Assembly (NCBI RefSeq): GCF_008360935.1
Contig: NZ_SRXO01000006.1
Coordinates: 1-64,000, forward strand
Reading direction: 5' to 3'
Source: Siccirubricoccus phaeus
Lineage (GTDB): Bacteria; Pseudomonadota; Alphaproteobacteria; Acetobacterales; Acetobacteraceae
Length of the DNA stretch: 64,000 nt
Part shown: piece after piece, positions 34,003 to 42,467 of the stretch
How the letters are laid out: every line of letters starts with the position of its first letter
How positions within the stretch are numbered: the stretch's first letter is position 1
The notes under the pieces: model-generated
Told to the model about the DNA's origin: nothing
What the model saw: only the letters and a program-made list of their open reading frames with translations
Database searches by the model: none
Position numbers and translations under genes: made by a program

Positions 34003-34923
34003 ATGAACTTGCCTGAGCCGACCGCCTCACCGCTCGCAGTAGTGCAGTCCCAGATCGCGTTCAGCGCCATCTGTGGAAAGCCGGTCGCCATCTTCAAGAG
34101 TCACCACTACGCGCTGCTTCCCTGGCAGCGGTGGGCGGCAACGCAGAGCGAGCCGGTGCGCGTCCTAAGTCTCGATTACCACACCGACAAGCACCGCGCC
34201 TTTCTCCGCTATGGGTATCGCACAGTCGCGGAAAACTGCGATGATTGCGACACGGCTGCGGAGCAGGCTCGACGAACGAGACTAGAGTCACTGTCCGCGC
34301 AGGACACGGGCTCGGTAGCTGCTGCCGTTCTCGACCTGCAGCATGACGAGCATATCGATGCGGCACTACGCAGCGGCATCATCGATCTCGCCTTTGTTGC
34401 CTCACGTGAAGACCAAGGCTACCTCCTCTCGAACGAGCAAATAGCATTCGACCGGAAGTGGCAGCATCTAGATTTTGTTGAGATGCAGATGCGCGGCTTG
34501 GTGCGACCGAGCCAGAACGCCTCCTCGACGTATAGCATCCCAGAGAACCGGTTAATCATACTGGATGACGATACCCAGCGACCGGACGAAGCAGCCTATC
34601 GTCATTGGCGCAATCAAGTCATCGGTGGAGAATTTCTGAAGGGTCGTCTCGACCTCATCGAGCGAATTTGCCGAACGGGCAACGTGCCGTACCTCTTCGA
34701 GCTGCCATTTATCCTCGACATTGACCTGGACGCGTTCAATACCAGACAGTCAATGTCTCCCGAGGACACGACCGTCTTCTATGATCTGATTCGACGCTCG
34801 ATCGGTGTGACGATAGCGCAGGAGCCGAACTGCGTGCGCGAATGTCAGATCGACGGCGAGCGGCTCACTGCTCCCTGGCTGCAGAAGGAGCTACTCAAGC
34901 ACCTGCGGCGAGCGTTGTGCTGA
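34003..34923 (+). CDS. UPF0489/arginase-fold-like protein (inverted moron)
   Basis: A 306-residue protein on the opposite strand to all surrounding tail genes, with visibly lower GC and different codon use. Metal-site motifs are visible: LSLDYHTDKH (56-64, D-x-H-x-D), QHDEHID (113-119) and FILDIDLDAF (236-245, D-x-D-x-D). Together they suggest the ureohydrolase/arginase-like metal fold of the UPF0489 group, whose function is unknown. There is no signal peptide. It separates tail tube and chaperone genes without breaking either, as morons do. Likely expressed in the lysogen; a role in superinfection exclusion or host fitness is a guess. Confidence 0.65.
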   Translation: MNLPEPTASPLAVVQSQIAFSAICGKPVAIFKSHHYALLPWQRWAATQSEPVRVLSLDYHTDKHRAFLRYGYRTVAENCDDCDTAAEQARRTRLESLSAQDTGSVAAAVLDLQHDEHIDAALRSGIIDLAFVASREDQGYLLSNEQIAFDRKWQHLDFVEMQMRGLVRPSQNASSTYSIPENRLIILDDDTQRPDEAAYRHWRNQVIGGEFLKGRLDLIERICRTGNVPYLFELPFILDIDLDAFNTRQSMSPEDTTVFYDLIRRSIGVTIAQEPNCVRECQIDGERLTAPWLQKELLKHLRRALC

Positions 34924-34998
34924 TCATCACAGCGCGTGCAGTGGGCACGAAGATGACGACCGCGGCCCGGCTACGGCGCGTCCGTCACATTGACGGAC

Positions 34999-35955
34999 TC
35001 ACGCATACTCTGTCCCCGCCTGCTGGTTCTTCAGCACCGCGGTCATCATCCGCGTCGCCGTGGCGTTGAAGGCCGCGCGGAACTCGAAGCTCGCCTCGAC
35101 GCCGGCGGGTCCCTCGATCGGGGTCTTGGCGAGCGCGAGATAGACCTCGTGCAGCGTGAAGGTGAGGCTGCGGTTGGCGTCGATGGTGAACGCGAAGGCG
35201 AACTCCGCCGGCGTGCCGTTCTGCGCCTGGGCCAGCAGGGTCGTGTTCTCGAAGCGCACGGTGATCTGGCCGGTGGCGCGGGCGATGCCGGGATCCGCGC
35301 CCTCGATGCGTCGGTCGGCGCGGATCGTGCGCACCGCCTCGACGCTGTTCGAGTAGGCGAGCCGCGCGCCGGTCACCTGGGCCAGCGCCGAGCCGGCACG
35401 GCTGATCGAGCCCTGCGCCTTGTGGAAGGCAGTGTAGGCGGCCGAGACCGGCGTGCCGCCCGAGGATGAGCCCGAGCGGGTCGAGCCCTGGGCGATGAGC
35501 TTGATCGTCGCGGTCGCCGGTCCGGTTGGGCTGAAGTCGATCTCCAGCGCATCCGCCCGCACGCCAGCGCAGACGTCATAGCTGGGCACGTCGGGGTAGC
35601 CGATCTCGATCGCCTGCGAAGGCAGCGTGGCCGCGCCGGATCCGAAGGTGTGGGTGAAGTTCGGGTTGGTGCCGGTCGTGGTCGGCGCGCCGAGCAGCAG
35701 GCGCAGCCAGTGGCCGATGTTAACCAGGTCGACCGGCACGACGACGTCGCCCTCGACGGTGACGGTGTCGAAGAACGGCGCGGCGGGATCGCGATTGCCG
35801 CCGAGGCCGATGACGTCCGCGTCGAGCAGCGGCTGCTCGGCGCCGAGGTTGCAGGAGAGGAAAGGCACGCGCCGCCAGTTGCCGCCCGGCGCGGTGCCGT
35901 AGGTGACCTCGGGGAGCATAAGCAGGCGCGAATTCGCGCCGATGGCACGGGGCAT
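34999..35955 (-). CDS. Major tail tube protein
   Basis: A 318-residue structural protein in the lambda gpV position. It opens MPRAIGANSRLLMLPEVTYG, with VPFLSCNLGAEQPLLDADVIG and VVVPVDLVNIGHWLRLLLGAPTT, a pattern typical of the phage tail tube family in alphaproteobacterial siphophages. Beta-rich throughout with a C-terminal domain including FEFRAAFNATATRMMTAV. Polymerises as hexamer rings to form the tail tube. The 76 bp after its stop (34923-34998) separate it from the moron. Confidence 0.85.
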   Translation of the reverse strand: MPRAIGANSRLLMLPEVTYGTAPGGNWRRVPFLSCNLGAEQPLLDADVIGLGGNRDPAAPFFDTVTVEGDVVVPVDLVNIGHWLRLLLGAPTTTGTNPNFTHTFGSGAATLPSQAIEIGYPDVPSYDVCAGVRADALEIDFSPTGPATATIKLIAQGSTRSGSSSGGTPVSAAYTAFHKAQGSISRAGSALAQVTGARLAYSNSVEAVRTIRADRRIEGADPGIARATGQITVRFENTTLLAQAQNGTPAEFAFAFTIDANRSLTFTLHEVYLALAKTPIEGPAGVEASFEFRAAFNATATRMMTAVLKNQQAGTEYA

Positions 35956-35976
35956 GGGGCGTCTCCGGGAGCGGGG

Positions 35977-36405
35977 TCAGGCCAGCGGCGAGCCGGCGAC
36001 GGTGAAGGACAGCGTGACGGGGACCGAGGCGGCGCGCGCCGCGGCGGCACCCTCGACCTCCGCGTCGTCGAAGGAGGGCGCGCCGGGCTGCGCCCACTCG
36101 ACCGCGCCGCCGAGGGTGCGGTCGCCGGCGACCGCGGTCGCAATGTCGACCAGCAGCGCGTCGAGCAGTGCGCCGGTGGCCGCGACGACCTCGACTTCCG
36201 CCCTGTGATCGACCGCCCAGGCGAGCGGCGAGAGGATCGCGGTCTCCTCCACCGTCTCGCCGTCGCGGACCACAACCAGTCCGCCGGCGGGAAGGCGCTG
36301 CGGGACGGTCTCGTTGCGGAGGACCTTCGGGGCCGGGCTCCGGGCGGCCAGGACGGCGCCCAGGCGCGCGGACAGGGCGGCCAGGGCCGTCTCGCGCGCA
36401 CTCAT
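35977..36405 (-). CDS. Tail terminator-like protein (gpU position)
   Basis: A 142-residue protein starting at ATG 36405 with a 4-bp ATGA overlap. Alternating alpha/beta pattern with LPAGGLVVVRDGETVEETAI and SPLAWAVDHRAEVEVVAATG. Size and position between the gpZ-like and tube genes fit a gpU-type terminator that caps the finished tail. I cannot show sequence similarity to lambda gpU itself. Confidence 0.65.
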   Translation of the reverse strand: MSARETALAALSARLGAVLAARSPAPKVLRNETVPQRLPAGGLVVVRDGETVEETAILSPLAWAVDHRAEVEVVAATGALLDALLVDIATAVAGDRTLGGAVEWAQPGAPSFDDAEVEGAAAARAASVPVTLSFTVAGSPLA

Positions 36406-37124
36406 GCCGCGCGTCCGGCTTCGGCTTCCCAGGCCGCCACGAAGCGCCGCGGCAGGCGCCGCAGGGCGCGCAGCGACGCCCCGCGCACGTCGAGCCGCTT
36501 GGCCAGCTTCACCTGCGGCAGCAGCAGGAACATCGGCACCATCCCCTGTTCGAGCAGGCCGCGCGCCCAGGCCTCGCGGCCCTTGCGATTGGCGGTGCCG
36601 ACCTCGGCGACGCCGCCGGCGATCAGGCGGGTGCGCCGACGCCTGCCCGTTGCCGCGCCCTGACGCAGCGGCAGGCACCAGACGAAGCCTCGCCCCGAGC
36701 GGAAGGGCCGGAGGAAGCCCTGGCCGGAGGCGACCATCTGGGCAGGCGTGACGCGCAGCCCCTTGTCGCCGCGCCCGCGCCAGCCGCGGGCGGCGTTGAA
36801 GCCGGTAGCGATCGCGAGGAACCGCCCGCCGCCCTTGGGGCGGATCAGCGCGCCGCGCTCGAAGGCGTCGATCACCAGTGGCGTCTTGCTCCAGACGAGG
36901 CCGGCCGCGCGCATGGACACGCCGGTGCGCGGGAAGACCTGCGAGCGCCAGGCATTGGCGATGCCGCGCGCCTTGCCGCCGAGCGAGCCGGTGACCTGGC
37001 CGCGGAGCTCAGTCTTCAGCGCGTCGGTCTCGGCGCGCACGGCGCGGGAGGCGGCGCGCTCGCCGGCGCGGACCTCCTCGGCCAGCACCTTCCGGAGATC
37101 GCCGACGACAGCGGAGAGGCGCAT
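36402..37124 (-). CDS. Minor tail / neck protein (gpZ position; DUF6441-like)
   Basis: A 240-residue basic protein. Start ATG 37124 (MRLSAVVGDLRKVLAEEV) is one base after the upstream stop. An N-terminal helix is followed by ANAWRSQVFP and ERGALIRPKGGGRFLAIATG, which I recall from the DUF6441 group of phage proteins. The tail of the protein is Arg-rich with LPQVKLAKRLDVRGA. By position it corresponds to lambda gpZ, which acts in tail completion. Functional assignment is positional. Confidence 0.65.
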   Translation of the reverse strand: MRLSAVVGDLRKVLAEEVRAGERAASRAVRAETDALKTELRGQVTGSLGGKARGIANAWRSQVFPRTGVSMRAAGLVWSKTPLVIDAFERGALIRPKGGGRFLAIATGFNAARGWRGRGDKGLRVTPAQMVASGQGFLRPFRSGRGFVWCLPLRQGAATGRRRRTRLIAGGVAEVGTANRKGREAWARGLLEQGMVPMFLLLPQVKLAKRLDVRGASLRALRRLPRRFVAAWEAEAGRAA

Positions 37125-37125
37125 G

Positions 37126-37434
37126 CTACCGCCGGCAGAGCACGCGCCAGGCGACGCCGGCGGCATCTCGCTCGGCGCTGTCCACCGTCAGCAGGTCCGC
37201 GCCGATCGTGAAGGTATCGCCGGGCTCGATCGCCGGAAGGGCGCCGATGGCGACGGTCAGCACATCGGTCGCGCGCAGCATCGGCGTGTCGAAGGCGTCC
37301 ACCACGCGATCGGGGCTGGAGCGCAGGACGCGGAGGGGCACGGGCGCGCCGGTACCTGCGGCGCGGTAGGTCGCCTCGACGCCCAAGTTCGGGTCGGCGG
37401 CGAGCACCGCCAGTGCATCGTCGAACACGCCCAT
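37126..37434 (-). CDS. Head-tail joining protein (gpFII-like)
   Basis: A 102-residue protein with the FII-type beta-barrel pattern: MGVFDDALAVLAADPNLGVE, then VLRSSPDRVVDAFDTP and IEPGDTFTIGADLLTVDSAE, ending VAWRVLCRR. Such proteins seal the connector and form the attachment surface for the tail. Located directly before the gpZ-like gene, as in lambda. Confidence 0.78.
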   Translation of the reverse strand: MGVFDDALAVLAADPNLGVEATYRAAGTGAPVPLRVLRSSPDRVVDAFDTPMLRATDVLTVAIGALPAIEPGDTFTIGADLLTVDSAERDAAGVAWRVLCRR

Positions 37435-37440
37435 CCCGGT

Positions 37441-37716
37441 TCAGCCGAGCCCGAGCCAGGAGGCGAGCTTCGCGCCGACCGCCGCGCCGACGATGCCGCC
37501 GGCTGCGGCAGCCCCGGTCGCCGGGATCGCCGGCGACGCACTCGGCACGCCGCCGGCCGCCAGCGACAGCCGCGCCGTGAGACCCGCCATCGCCTTGACC
37601 AGCTCGGTCACGGTGCGGGTGAGCTCGCGCATGTCCTTGTCGCCCTCCGCCAGGCGCCGCTCGATCTCGGTCAGGCGGGTGACGATGGTGCCGAGTTCGC
37701 GGTCGTGGTCCGTCAT
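37441..37716 (-). CDS. Small coiled-coil membrane protein, XhlA/Rz-like lysis candidate
   Basis: A 91-residue protein. Residues 1-50 form an amphipathic coiled coil (RLTEIERRLAEGDKDMREL). A Gly/Ala-rich hydrophobic segment near the C-terminus (about 67-90) could cross the membrane. The layout resembles haemolysin XhlA-type lysis accessory proteins. It overlaps the endolysin stop by four bases (ATGA), which supports a shared lysis role. Confidence 0.6.
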   Translation of the reverse strand: MTDHDRELGTIVTRLTEIERRLAEGDKDMRELTRTVTELVKAMAGLTARLSLAAGGVPSASPAIPATGAAAAGGIVGAAVGAKLASWLGLG

Positions 37717-38363
37717 CGGGCGACCTCCCGCTGCCGCTGCAGCCGCTGATGGATGGTCCAGGCCGCGACGCCGATCACCGCGGCGGCGACGCCCCAGGGG
37801 CCGAGCGCCCGCAGCACCGCGGCCAGCCCCTCGGCATGCGGCGCGAGCGTGGTGACGGCGTCGACCACCGCCGCGGCCGTGACGCCGGCGACCACCGAGC
37901 CCGCCGCAGCACGGACCGTCCCGCTGTGGGCGAGGCCGGGCTGGACCAAGCCCGCCATTCGCAGGCCCTCTGCGATCGTCTCCGGCGCGTAGGGCATGCC
38001 GCCGAGCTCATGGCGGATGATCGCCTCCACCAGCCCGCGCATCGTCGCCGCGTCGTGCAGGTCGACGGGATCGTCGAGCGCGACGCCGAGCCGCGCGGCC
38101 ACCGCCGCCTGGTAGGCGCGGGTGTCGTTCTCGCTGCTCGGCGCCCAGCGCGCGACGATGCCGCGGACCGTGCGCAGCCCATGCCGGTCCTGGTAGCTCT
38201 GCAGCAGCAGGGCCAGCGCGCGGATGCCGTGCTGGTGTGAGCGGAAGCGGCAGAAGCGCCCGTCCGAAGGCGGATCGACGAGCCCGAGCCACTTGTTCGT
38301 GGCCACGTGCTCGATGTTGCCGGGGTTGCGGTTGCGGTAGCCCCGGCTGGCCTTGGGATCCAT
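37713..38363 (-). CDS. Endolysin-like protein with C-terminal membrane segment
   Basis: A 216-residue protein starting at ATG 38363 (MDPKASRGYRNRNPGNIEHV). RNRNPGNI, GRFCRFRSHQHGIRALALLL and TRAYQAAVAARLGV match the lysozyme-like structural/endolysin proteins of several proteobacterial phages (P5-like muralytic domain, about residues 1-140). The last 60 residues contain a helix, ALGPWGVAAAVIGVAAWTI, followed by a basic end. A membrane-anchored endolysin or fused pinholin part is suggested. It lies in the structural operon between decoration protein and the XhlA-like gene. Confidence 0.75.
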   Translation of the reverse strand: MDPKASRGYRNRNPGNIEHVATNKWLGLVDPPSDGRFCRFRSHQHGIRALALLLQSYQDRHGLRTVRGIVARWAPSSENDTRAYQAAVAARLGVALDDPVDLHDAATMRGLVEAIIRHELGGMPYAPETIAEGLRMAGLVQPGLAHSGTVRAAAGSVVAGVTAAAVVDAVTTLAPHAEGLAAVLRALGPWGVAAAVIGVAAWTIHQRLQRQREVAR

Positions 38364-38365
38364 GG

Positions 38366-38716
38366 TCACGCCCCCGAGGCCGGCACGCGGGCCAGCATGA
38401 CGCGGACCGTGGCGTCGGCAGCGAGGGCGGCGACGGTGACGACGCCGACCTGGAAGTTGCCCGTCGCGGTGGTGGTCAGGCGACGGTTGGTATTGTCCCA
38501 GAAGACGCGCGTCCCGGCGGCCATGGCCTGGGTCGGATCCTTGGTGAGCTCGAACTCGCCGCGGGTCTCGCACTCGACGGTGGCGTTCTGCGCGGCGTCG
38601 GCCGCGGCCACGCCGAAGAAGGCGCCGACCAGCATGCCCTGGCCGGAGAGGATGCCGCCGGCATAGGGCACGACCATGGGGACGGAGCGGGCGTCGGGAC
38701 GGATGCAGTTGCGCAT
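38366..38716 (-). CDS. Capsid decoration protein (DUF2190-like)
   Basis: A 116-residue protein. Start ATG 38716 (MRNCIRPDARSVPMVVPYAG). The pattern GGILSGQGMLVGAFFGVA, then GEFELTKDPTQAMAAGTRVFWD and VGVVTVAALAADATVRVML, is that of DUF2190 proteins, which trimerise on phage capsids and stabilise them. It follows the capsid gene, separated by a structured 117-bp gap. Confidence 0.8.
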   Translation of the reverse strand: MRNCIRPDARSVPMVVPYAGGILSGQGMLVGAFFGVAAADAAQNATVECETRGEFELTKDPTQAMAAGTRVFWDNTNRRLTTTATGNFQVGVVTVAALAADATVRVMLARVPASGA

Positions 38717-38737
38717 GGGGATGGGGTCTCCAGAAAC

Positions 38738-38806
38738 GCAGAAGCCGCCCAAGCCACCCAGCCAAGCTGTCGCTTGGCCGGGGACCCGGCTGTGGGCGGC
38801 CTCTGC
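38738..38806 (-). other. Three-way-junction (cloverleaf-like) RNA element
   Basis: A 14-bp outer stem (38738-38751 with 38793-38806, one mismatch) encloses two perfect hairpins: GCCAAGC-TGTC-GCTTGGC at 38761-38778 and GCCGGG-GA-CCCGGC at 38777-38790, sharing two bases. It fills most of the gap between the capsid stop and the decoration protein start. In the minus-strand transcript it would fold as a compact junction. Possible roles: processing or stability element setting capsid-to-decoration ratio, or partial terminator. Confidence 0.6.
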
Positions 38807-38833
38807 ATCGGTTCACGAGGGGTGGTTGGGCGG

Positions 38834-40948
38834 TCAGGTGCCCGGATTGAACCAGGCGCCGCGCCAGTCGATGGCGCCCACGCCGAAGTCGAAGATCACG
38901 CTGACCTCGATCCCGTCCGCGCCCTGGACGGGCCCGGTGGTCACCTGCGGCCCCTCGGCGCCGTTGAGGTAGCCGTAGACGTAGACCGGCGCGCTCAGCG
39001 GGTCGGAGAACAGGTACCAGCGGTTGGCCCCGATCAACGGCTCGACCAGCGGCTGCACGAAGCCCGCGAAGACGTTCGCGTTGCCGATCTGGTTAGCGGC
39101 GACACTGATGGTGAGCTGCCGGGCCGCGAGCTCCTGGCTCGGGCCCACCAGCAGCCGCATGGTGCTGCCGATCGAGATGGGCAGGCCGTCCAGCGTCTTC
39201 TGGCGCATGATGGCCGCGCGGCCGACGGCGAGGTTCGGCAGGTCGAGGGCGGAGCCCGCGCCGGCCTTGTTCGCGCGCCCCGCGCCCGTACCGAACACGG
39301 TGGCGTTGCCGCTGGTGAGCGTCGGGCCGTCGCCATTGCCGCTGTTCAGCAGCTGGTAGGCCGTCGCGTTCTCGAACTCGGCGACGCGGCGGCCGATCGC
39401 CGCGGCGAAGTCGGTGAAGGCGCCGAGGTCGTCGTTCACCAGCATCGGTCGCGTCACGCGGATGCGCCGCGCGAAGGTCTGCAGGACGACGATCTCCTGG
39501 CTCTCGGACATGGTGCCGACCTGGATCTCACCGTTCTCCAGCAGCGGCAGAAGGGTCGGGAAGTCGCCGATGCGCAGGTGCCGGTGCGGCTTGAAGTCGC
39601 GGAAGTCGCGGCGGAGGAAGATCTGCCGGTAGGTCGGCTGCGCCGGCGCGTAGGCGGCGAGCAGCATCTTGTTGGCGGCGGCCGAGAGCAGCGCCGGGAA
39701 GTCGGAGCTGGTGTGGAAGGCGCGCTCGGCGAGGAGCGTCGGGTTGCGCGGCGGATTGCGATCGCCCCGGCGCGCGAGGAGCTCGCGCAGCATGTCGGAG
39801 GGGCGCCAGCCCATGAACTCGGCGTGGCGGCCAGCGCTGGGGCCGGTGCTGGGCGGCTGGTAGCCCGGCATGGAGCGGGCGGCGAGCGCCTCGGCCATGG
39901 CGTCGAGCAGCTGCGCCGGGTCATCGTGGCCGGGGCCGCTCTCCGGGCGGGCCGGGAGCGTGGGGCGGGCCGTCTGCGCCTGGGTGAAGGCCTCCCACAG
40001 CCGGGCGCGCAGCACCTCGGGGCTGGCGCGATCGCGCATCGCGGCCTGGCGCTGCGCGTCGATGGTGTCGGCGGGGAGCAGGCCGCGCGCGGCGGCGAGC
40101 ACCGGCTCGTAGCTTGCGATGCGCTCGGCGACGGCGCGCTCGGCCTCGGCGCGGATGGCGTCGAGGTCGACCGGCGGGGCGGCCGGCGCGGGTGCGCCGC
40201 GGATGGGCTCGGGCGGCGCGGTCGGCGCAGGGCTGGGCGTGGTGGTCACGGTGGTCTCCTGGGACGGGGTGGACGGCGCGGCGGAGGGCGGCGCCGCAGG
40301 CGGGGCAGCCGGGGTCTCCGGCGTCGTCTCGGGCATGGTGGGTTCCTCGTCAGGCAGGGCGGGCTCGATCGCCGGCGCGGAGAGGCCCTGCTCCCCCTGC
40401 GCGCGGACCGCCGCATCGCGGTCCACCGGGACCGGCACGACGGAGATCTCGAAGGGCTCCCAATCCACCGCGCGGTGGACGGTCTCGCCGGTGGCGGCGT
40501 CCGGCCGCGGCTCGTAGCGGTGCACGCGGTAGCCGACGCTCACCGCGCGCAGCGTGCCGTCGGCGATGCGCTGCCAGACCGGCTCGACGTCCGCAGCGGC
40601 GGAGAACTGCAGCGTCGCGTATCCGCGGCCACGCTCGAGGCGGGCGGCGGTGACGCGGCCCAGCACGTCGCGGGCATCGCCGCGCCGGTGGGTGTTCAGC
40701 ACCGGGGCCTGACCCGAGCGCAGCGCGTCCATGCGCACCGCGTTGGGCGACATCTCCAGCTCCTCGGTGATCAGGCCGAAGGCGGGGACGAAGTTGCGGG
40801 CGCGGGCGCCGGTCGACCACACCACCTCGACGGTGCGCGCGGCACGATCGACGGTGGCCGGGGCCGCCAGCGCGCGCTGCGCCACGATCGGCATGGCAGG
40901 AGTCGCCGGCGCGGCATCGCTGCCGCCCGGCTCGGTCGTCTCAGTCAT
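38834..40948 (-). CDS. Prohead protease fused to major capsid protein
   Basis: A 704-residue fusion. Residues 20-190 are an HK97-type (S78) prohead protease: APVLNTHRRGDARDVLG contains the catalytic His, and ADGTLRAVSVGYRV the catalytic Ser, with AVDWEPFEISVVPVPVD closing the domain. A long Pro/Ala/Thr linker (about 195-260) precedes the Mu gpF-like major capsid domain (about 400-704), with FHTSSDFPALLSAAANKMLL and FRDFKPHRHLRIGDF. The protease probably frees itself during maturation; the linker and following helix would act as scaffold. The gene starts 25 bp after the upstream stop. Confidence 0.87.
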   Translation of the reverse strand: MTETTEPGGSDAAPATPAMPIVAQRALAAPATVDRAARTVEVVWSTGARARNFVPAFGLITEELEMSPNAVRMDALRSGQAPVLNTHRRGDARDVLGRVTAARLERGRGYATLQFSAAADVEPVWQRIADGTLRAVSVGYRVHRYEPRPDAATGETVHRAVDWEPFEISVVPVPVDRDAAVRAQGEQGLSAPAIEPALPDEEPTMPETTPETPAAPPAAPPSAAPSTPSQETTVTTTPSPAPTAPPEPIRGAPAPAAPPVDLDAIRAEAERAVAERIASYEPVLAAARGLLPADTIDAQRQAAMRDRASPEVLRARLWEAFTQAQTARPTLPARPESGPGHDDPAQLLDAMAEALAARSMPGYQPPSTGPSAGRHAEFMGWRPSDMLRELLARRGDRNPPRNPTLLAERAFHTSSDFPALLSAAANKMLLAAYAPAQPTYRQIFLRRDFRDFKPHRHLRIGDFPTLLPLLENGEIQVGTMSESQEIVVLQTFARRIRVTRPMLVNDDLGAFTDFAAAIGRRVAEFENATAYQLLNSGNGDGPTLTSGNATVFGTGAGRANKAGAGSALDLPNLAVGRAAIMRQKTLDGLPISIGSTMRLLVGPSQELAARQLTISVAANQIGNANVFAGFVQPLVEPLIGANRWYLFSDPLSAPVYVYGYLNGAEGPQVTTGPVQGADGIEVSVIFDFGVGAIDWRGAWFNPGT

Positions 40949-40973
40949 GGTGGATTCCTGGTGGTCGGCGCCG

Positions 40974-42467
40974 CTACGGCGCGGCGTAGCCCTGCGCGTT
41001 GACGTAGACCTGCGCGCCCGTGGTCAGGCAGGCGAAGTTCACCGCCGTCGCCGCCGTGCCGCGCAGCGGCGTGGGAAAGGTGATCTCGACGGGTGCGGCC
41101 ATCGCCGCAGGCAGCAGCTGCCGCCAGATCACCGTGGCGCCGTCCTTGATCACCACCTCGGTCGCCACGGTCGCGTGCGCGTTGCGGATGTCGATCGAGG
41201 TGACGTAGTTCCGAACGCCGGCGGCGGCCGCGGCCCTCAGCACGACGTCGGTGGTATTGATGATCCCACCCGCGGCCGCCGCGTATTGCCAGTCGGCCTC
41301 CGGGATCGAGAAGGGCTTGTTCACCAGCGCGCCGATCAGCGTCGCCAGCAGGTCGATGCCCCGGCCGGTGGTCACCGCGGTCGGGTTGGCGGACAGGCCG
41401 GTCGCGACCAGCACCGGCAGGGCGCCGTTCGTGTTGCGCGCCTGGCCGCCCACTGCCGTCAGCGTCGGAGCGATGGTGCTCAGCACGTTCACCCCGAGCC
41501 CCTGGCCGGCGACCGACTGGCCGCGGCCGGCGGTGATCTCGGTGGTGAGCTCAGCGTAATCCGCGATGGTGACGAACTGCACCTTCACATCTATGCTCGA
41601 GGCTGGCGCCAGGTTCCGCGAGACCGACGCCCAGCCGGTGTTCAGGTAGGCACCGGAGAAGGTCGAGCCGACCAGGTCGAAGTTGTTCGCGTCGATGACC
41701 GTGATGGTGAAGGTGCCGTTCGCCCCCGGCACGCCGGAGACGTCCGCCACCGTCACCACGTCGTTCGTCGCGAAGCCATGCGCGGCGCGGGTGATCCGCA
41801 CCAGGCCGGAACCGTTGTTGGCGACCGCCGAGATACCGTTGACGAACTGCCGGTTCCGCACGCGGATCCGGAAGCGGTAGAGCGCATTCGGCTCCGGGAT
41901 CTGCTGGTGGCGGACATAGGAGTTCGAGCGAGCCGCCGTGGTGTCGAGCTGCCTTCCGTGGAACCAGCACTCGTCGTTGGTCAGCTCGATCTCCAGCACC
42001 GACCAGCCCGCTGGCGCCGTGGTCGGGATGGTCGAGGCGGAGGCGGTGACGAGCCGCGGGGCGCCCTCGCTCTGGACCTCGTAATTCGCCAGCGTCGGGC
42101 TGGTGCCGTCGAGCCGCCACGCGGCGGCGCTGCGGCCGTCGGGCTGGGCGGAGGTCGGATCGACCGAGACCAGCTCGAGCCAGACCGACTGGCCGGCGAT
42201 GCGCTGGCTGAGGTTCACCGCGACCATGACGCGGAGCGGGATGGTGAAGGCGGTGCGGCTGGTCAGCACGACCTCGTCGTCGAGGGTCGTGCCGGTGGAG
42301 ATGGTGACGGTGCCGTCGGCGACCGCGAGCGCCATGCCGCTGCCGCTGGCCGCGACGTCCCAGCGGGCCGGGTTGATCTCGGTCCCGTTGAAGCTGTCGC
42401 GGAACTTCTTCTGCATGCTCTTGATCTTGAGCATGTCGTCAGTCCAGTCGTAGGCGCCGGCGGTCAT
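40974..42467 (-). CDS. Virion structural protein of unknown role, between capsid and portal genes
   Basis: A 497-residue protein starting at ATG 42467, overlapping the portal stop by four bases. It opens MTAGAYDWTDDMLKIKSMQK. A concanavalin-like segment follows, with FNGTEINPARWDVAASGSGM. Residues about 200-270 hold a repeat-like module (ITRAAHGFATNDVVTVADVS, GANGTFTITVIDANNFDL) seen in many phage appendage proteins. The C-terminal half is beta-rich. It could be a head fibre or capsid-associated adhesin. The long antisense frames here are shadows. Confidence 0.68.
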   Translation of the reverse strand: MTAGAYDWTDDMLKIKSMQKKFRDSFNGTEINPARWDVAASGSGMALAVADGTVTISTGTTLDDEVVLTSRTAFTIPLRVMVAVNLSQRIAGQSVWLELVSVDPTSAQPDGRSAAAWRLDGTSPTLANYEVQSEGAPRLVTASASTIPTTAPAGWSVLEIELTNDECWFHGRQLDTTAARSNSYVRHQQIPEPNALYRFRIRVRNRQFVNGISAVANNGSGLVRITRAAHGFATNDVVTVADVSGVPGANGTFTITVIDANNFDLVGSTFSGAYLNTGWASVSRNLAPASSIDVKVQFVTIADYAELTTEITAGRGQSVAGQGLGVNVLSTIAPTLTAVGGQARNTNGALPVLVATGLSANPTAVTTGRGIDLLATLIGALVNKPFSIPEADWQYAAAAGGIINTTDVVLRAAAAAGVRNYVTSIDIRNAHATVATEVVIKDGATVIWRQLLPAAMAAPVEITFPTPLRGTAATAVNFACLTTGAQVYVNAQGYAAP

